From Prochlorococcus sp. AG-436-O11 (GTDB lineage Bacteria > Cyanobacteriota > Cyanobacteriia > PCC-6307 > Cyanobiaceae): a DNA stretch of 64,000 nucleotides. Under the pieces are notes generated by a model that saw nothing but the letters and a program-made list of their open reading frames with translations, ran no database searches and was not told where the DNA came from. Below are positions 61,888-64,000 of this stretch, piece after piece. How positions within the stretch are numbered: the stretch's first letter is position 1; the number at the start of each line of letters is the position of its first letter. Location of the stretch: contig QCPO01000003.1 in the NCBI GenBank assembly GCA_003212535.1, forward strand, positions 50,259 through 114,258, given 5' to 3'. The translations under genes and the position numbers were made by a program.

Positions 61888-61935
61888 TAAGCTTAATAAA
61901 AGATATAATCTAGTTTAGAAAACCTTAGCGAGAGC

Positions 61936-63918
61936 ATGAATAAAGTAGTCCAAAATAAATCCAACATAATATATCAATTACAAAGATTAAGGAGATTATC
62001 ACAACCATTTTTTCTTCCTATAGATCAATGCAATGGTTTTCAATTCATCTGGCTTTTAACCTCTCTTTTATTTTGTGTAGGAGGTGTAGTTCTTGTAGGA
62101 CTTACCGGAATAATTAGTGTTTTTGATAACATTCAACCAATCTTTCTTGAAAAATATTTTGGTGGAGTAGTAAATACTGTTAATTCAATTTGGTCTAGCA
62201 GTTGGGGGTTATTATTCTCAGGACTATTTCTTGTGGGATCAGGAAGTTTTTTTAGTTTAAGACGTCAATTAAAAAATCGTCGGTGGTTACATTGGTTATT
62301 TCTAGCAATTATTGTATTAATGCTTTTAGCTGTAAATGGTATAAATGCAGGAATTGGCTTTATTGCTCGAGACCTAACAAATGCATTAGTAGAAAAACAG
62401 GAAGATGGGTTCTACAGAATATTAGGAATTTACGCTTGTTGTTTTGCGATAGCTCTGCCGATTCGCGTTTCTCAAATATTTTTTACATACAAATTAGGAA
62501 TAATTTGGAGAGAATGGCTTTCAAAAAGTTTAGTGAAAGACTATATGACTAACAAAGCTTATTATCAATTAAACCCGAATGATGAAGACGAGACTGATAT
62601 AGACAATCCAGATCAGAGAATAACAGACGATACCAGAGCATTTACTGGACAAAGTCTATCTTTTACATTAGGGATTTTTGATGCACTACTAACATTTTCT
62701 CTTAATATTCTTATTTTATGGAGCATCAGTACGACGTTAACCTTTTCATTATTTGGTTACGCGGCATTTGCAACTTCTATTCTACTAATTGCCGGTAAAA
62801 ATCTTGTAAAGATAGATTTTGATCAACTTAGATATGAAGCAGATTTTAGATATGGCCTAGTCCATATTAGAGATAATGCTGAATCAATAGCTTTTTATTC
62901 AGGAGAAAATCCTGAAAGAAGCGAAACAGAAAGGCGATTAGGTGAAGTTGTGAGAAACTTTAACCTCCTAATAATTTGGAGAGTAATAATTGATGTAATG
63001 AGAAGATCAATTAATTATGCGGGGAACTTCTTTCCATATCTAATAATGGCAATACCTTACTTTAAAGGCGATATAGATTATGGTCGTTTTATTCAAGCAA
63101 GCTTTGCATTTGGGATGGTAGAAGGTTCTTTATTTTTTATTGTTAATCAAATAGAAGAACTAGCAAAATTTACGGCTGGTATTGGCAGATTAGAAGGATT
63201 TCAATCAAAAGTTGAATCCATAAGTCAAATTCAACCTAAAAGCAATGAAAACATTATTTCTGATTATTCATCAATACTTATTAAGAATGCTGATCTTTTC
63301 CCACCTGGATCAAATAAATCCATCATCAAGAATTTAAATCTAAGCATTGATGCCAAACAATCCCTGTTAGTTGTAGGACCTTCTGGATGTGGGAAAACAT
63401 CATTATTAAGAATGATAAGTGGTTTATGGGAACCAACTAATGGTTTAGTAAAAAAACCAAAAACTGGAGACTTATTATTTATACCCCAAAAGCCTTATAT
63501 GCTATTAGGCTCTTTAAGAGAACAATTATGTTACCCAACAGAAGTTGCAAAATATAGTGATGAACATTTAACATCCGTCCTGAATGAAGTTAATTTAAAA
63601 ACACTCGTTGATAGGTATCCTAACCTTGATATTAAACAAGATTGGCCAAGAATTCTCTCATTAGGAGAACAACAAAGATTAGCTTTTGCAAGACTACTTC
63701 TTAATTCACCTAGATTTGCAGTATTAGATGAAGCAACGAGTGCTTTAGATATTGATACTGAGAAAAAACTATATAATTTACTCAAAAAAAGAGAGCTTTC
63801 ATTAATTAGTGTTGGGCATAGACCAAGTTTAAAAGCTTTTCATGAAAACATTTTAGAATTAAATGGACAAGGAAATTGGAAATTGTTTACTTCTGATAAG
63901 TATAATTTTAAGGACTAG
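61936..63918 (+). CDS. SbmA/BacA-YddA-like ABC transporter, fused membrane and ATPase domains
   Basis: ABC_membrane_2-like TM region, GPSGCGKTSLL, LGEQQRLAFARL, AVLDEATSALD. Confidence 0.9.
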   Translation: MNKVVQNKSNIIYQLQRLRRLSQPFFLPIDQCNGFQFIWLLTSLLFCVGGVVLVGLTGIISVFDNIQPIFLEKYFGGVVNTVNSIWSSSWGLLFSGLFLVGSGSFFSLRRQLKNRRWLHWLFLAIIVLMLLAVNGINAGIGFIARDLTNALVEKQEDGFYRILGIYACCFAIALPIRVSQIFFTYKLGIIWREWLSKSLVKDYMTNKAYYQLNPNDEDETDIDNPDQRITDDTRAFTGQSLSFTLGIFDALLTFSLNILILWSISTTLTFSLFGYAAFATSILLIAGKNLVKIDFDQLRYEADFRYGLVHIRDNAESIAFYSGENPERSETERRLGEVVRNFNLLIIWRVIIDVMRRSINYAGNFFPYLIMAIPYFKGDIDYGRFIQASFAFGMVEGSLFFIVNQIEELAKFTAGIGRLEGFQSKVESISQIQPKSNENIISDYSSILIKNADLFPPGSNKSIIKNLNLSIDAKQSLLVVGPSGCGKTSLLRMISGLWEPTNGLVKKPKTGDLLFIPQKPYMLLGSLREQLCYPTEVAKYSDEHLTSVLNEVNLKTLVDRYPNLDIKQDWPRILSLGEQQRLAFARLLLNSPRFAVLDEATSALDIDTEKKLYNLLKKRELSLISVGHRPSLKAFHENILELNGQGNWKLFTSDKYNFKD

Positions 63919-63927
63919 GGAAAAAAA

Positions 63928-64000
63928 ATGAATTCTAAAGAAGAACTGATTAATTCAGAGAATATTAATGAAACAAATTCAAGTTCTAAAGAAGAACTAA
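63928..64000 (+). CDS. Start of a CDS truncated by the window edge
   Basis: ATG 10 nt after the ABC transporter stop; MNSKEELINSENINETNSSSKEEL... open to the window end. Confidence 0.55.
   Translation, partial: MNSKEELINSENINETNSSSKEEL

Overview
This is an AT-rich, gene-dense window of housekeeping genes. Gene content and order indicate a marine picocyanobacterium, most likely a high-light Prochlorococcus (inference; no database search was run). Recognisable genes include plsX (3'-truncated), rpaB, radA, ycf3, a Cu-type P1B ATPase, tmk, holB, rpaA, tRNA-Asn(GTT), cysK, ndhO, crtQ/zds, hemD, rbfA, aroK, a tandem PTPS/QueD-like gene, a RibD_C reductase, rimO, a VKOR-thioredoxin fusion, nadB, a TolC-like protein, htrA/deg, an ABC-F ATPase, a TrkA/TrkH/SLC13 cluster, cysH, coaX, bcp, rarA, pgm, sufBCDS, def and an SbmA/BacA-like ABC exporter. 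I saw no CRISPR array, prophage or transposase. I read four short genes directly from the sequence that the ORF track missed: a high-light-inducible protein, a PetL-like peptide, a 47-aa twin-CX3C protein and two small membrane proteins are among these five candidates. The most interesting observations are: (i) an uncharged Ala/Val/Ser/Asn helical-repeat N-terminal extension on PlsX; (ii) a fused tandem PTPS whose N-terminal half has lost the catalytic His, coupled to a RibD_C reductase; (iii) a Nif11-leader-like protein ending in GGL near an RHH regulator with an inverted repeat upstream; (iv) the 47-aa twin-CX3C protein; (v) an apparently decayed gene next to tRNA-Asn; (vi) divergent genes sharing start-codon bases and recurrent 4-nt convergent stop overlaps. 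None of these is proven to be a new system.
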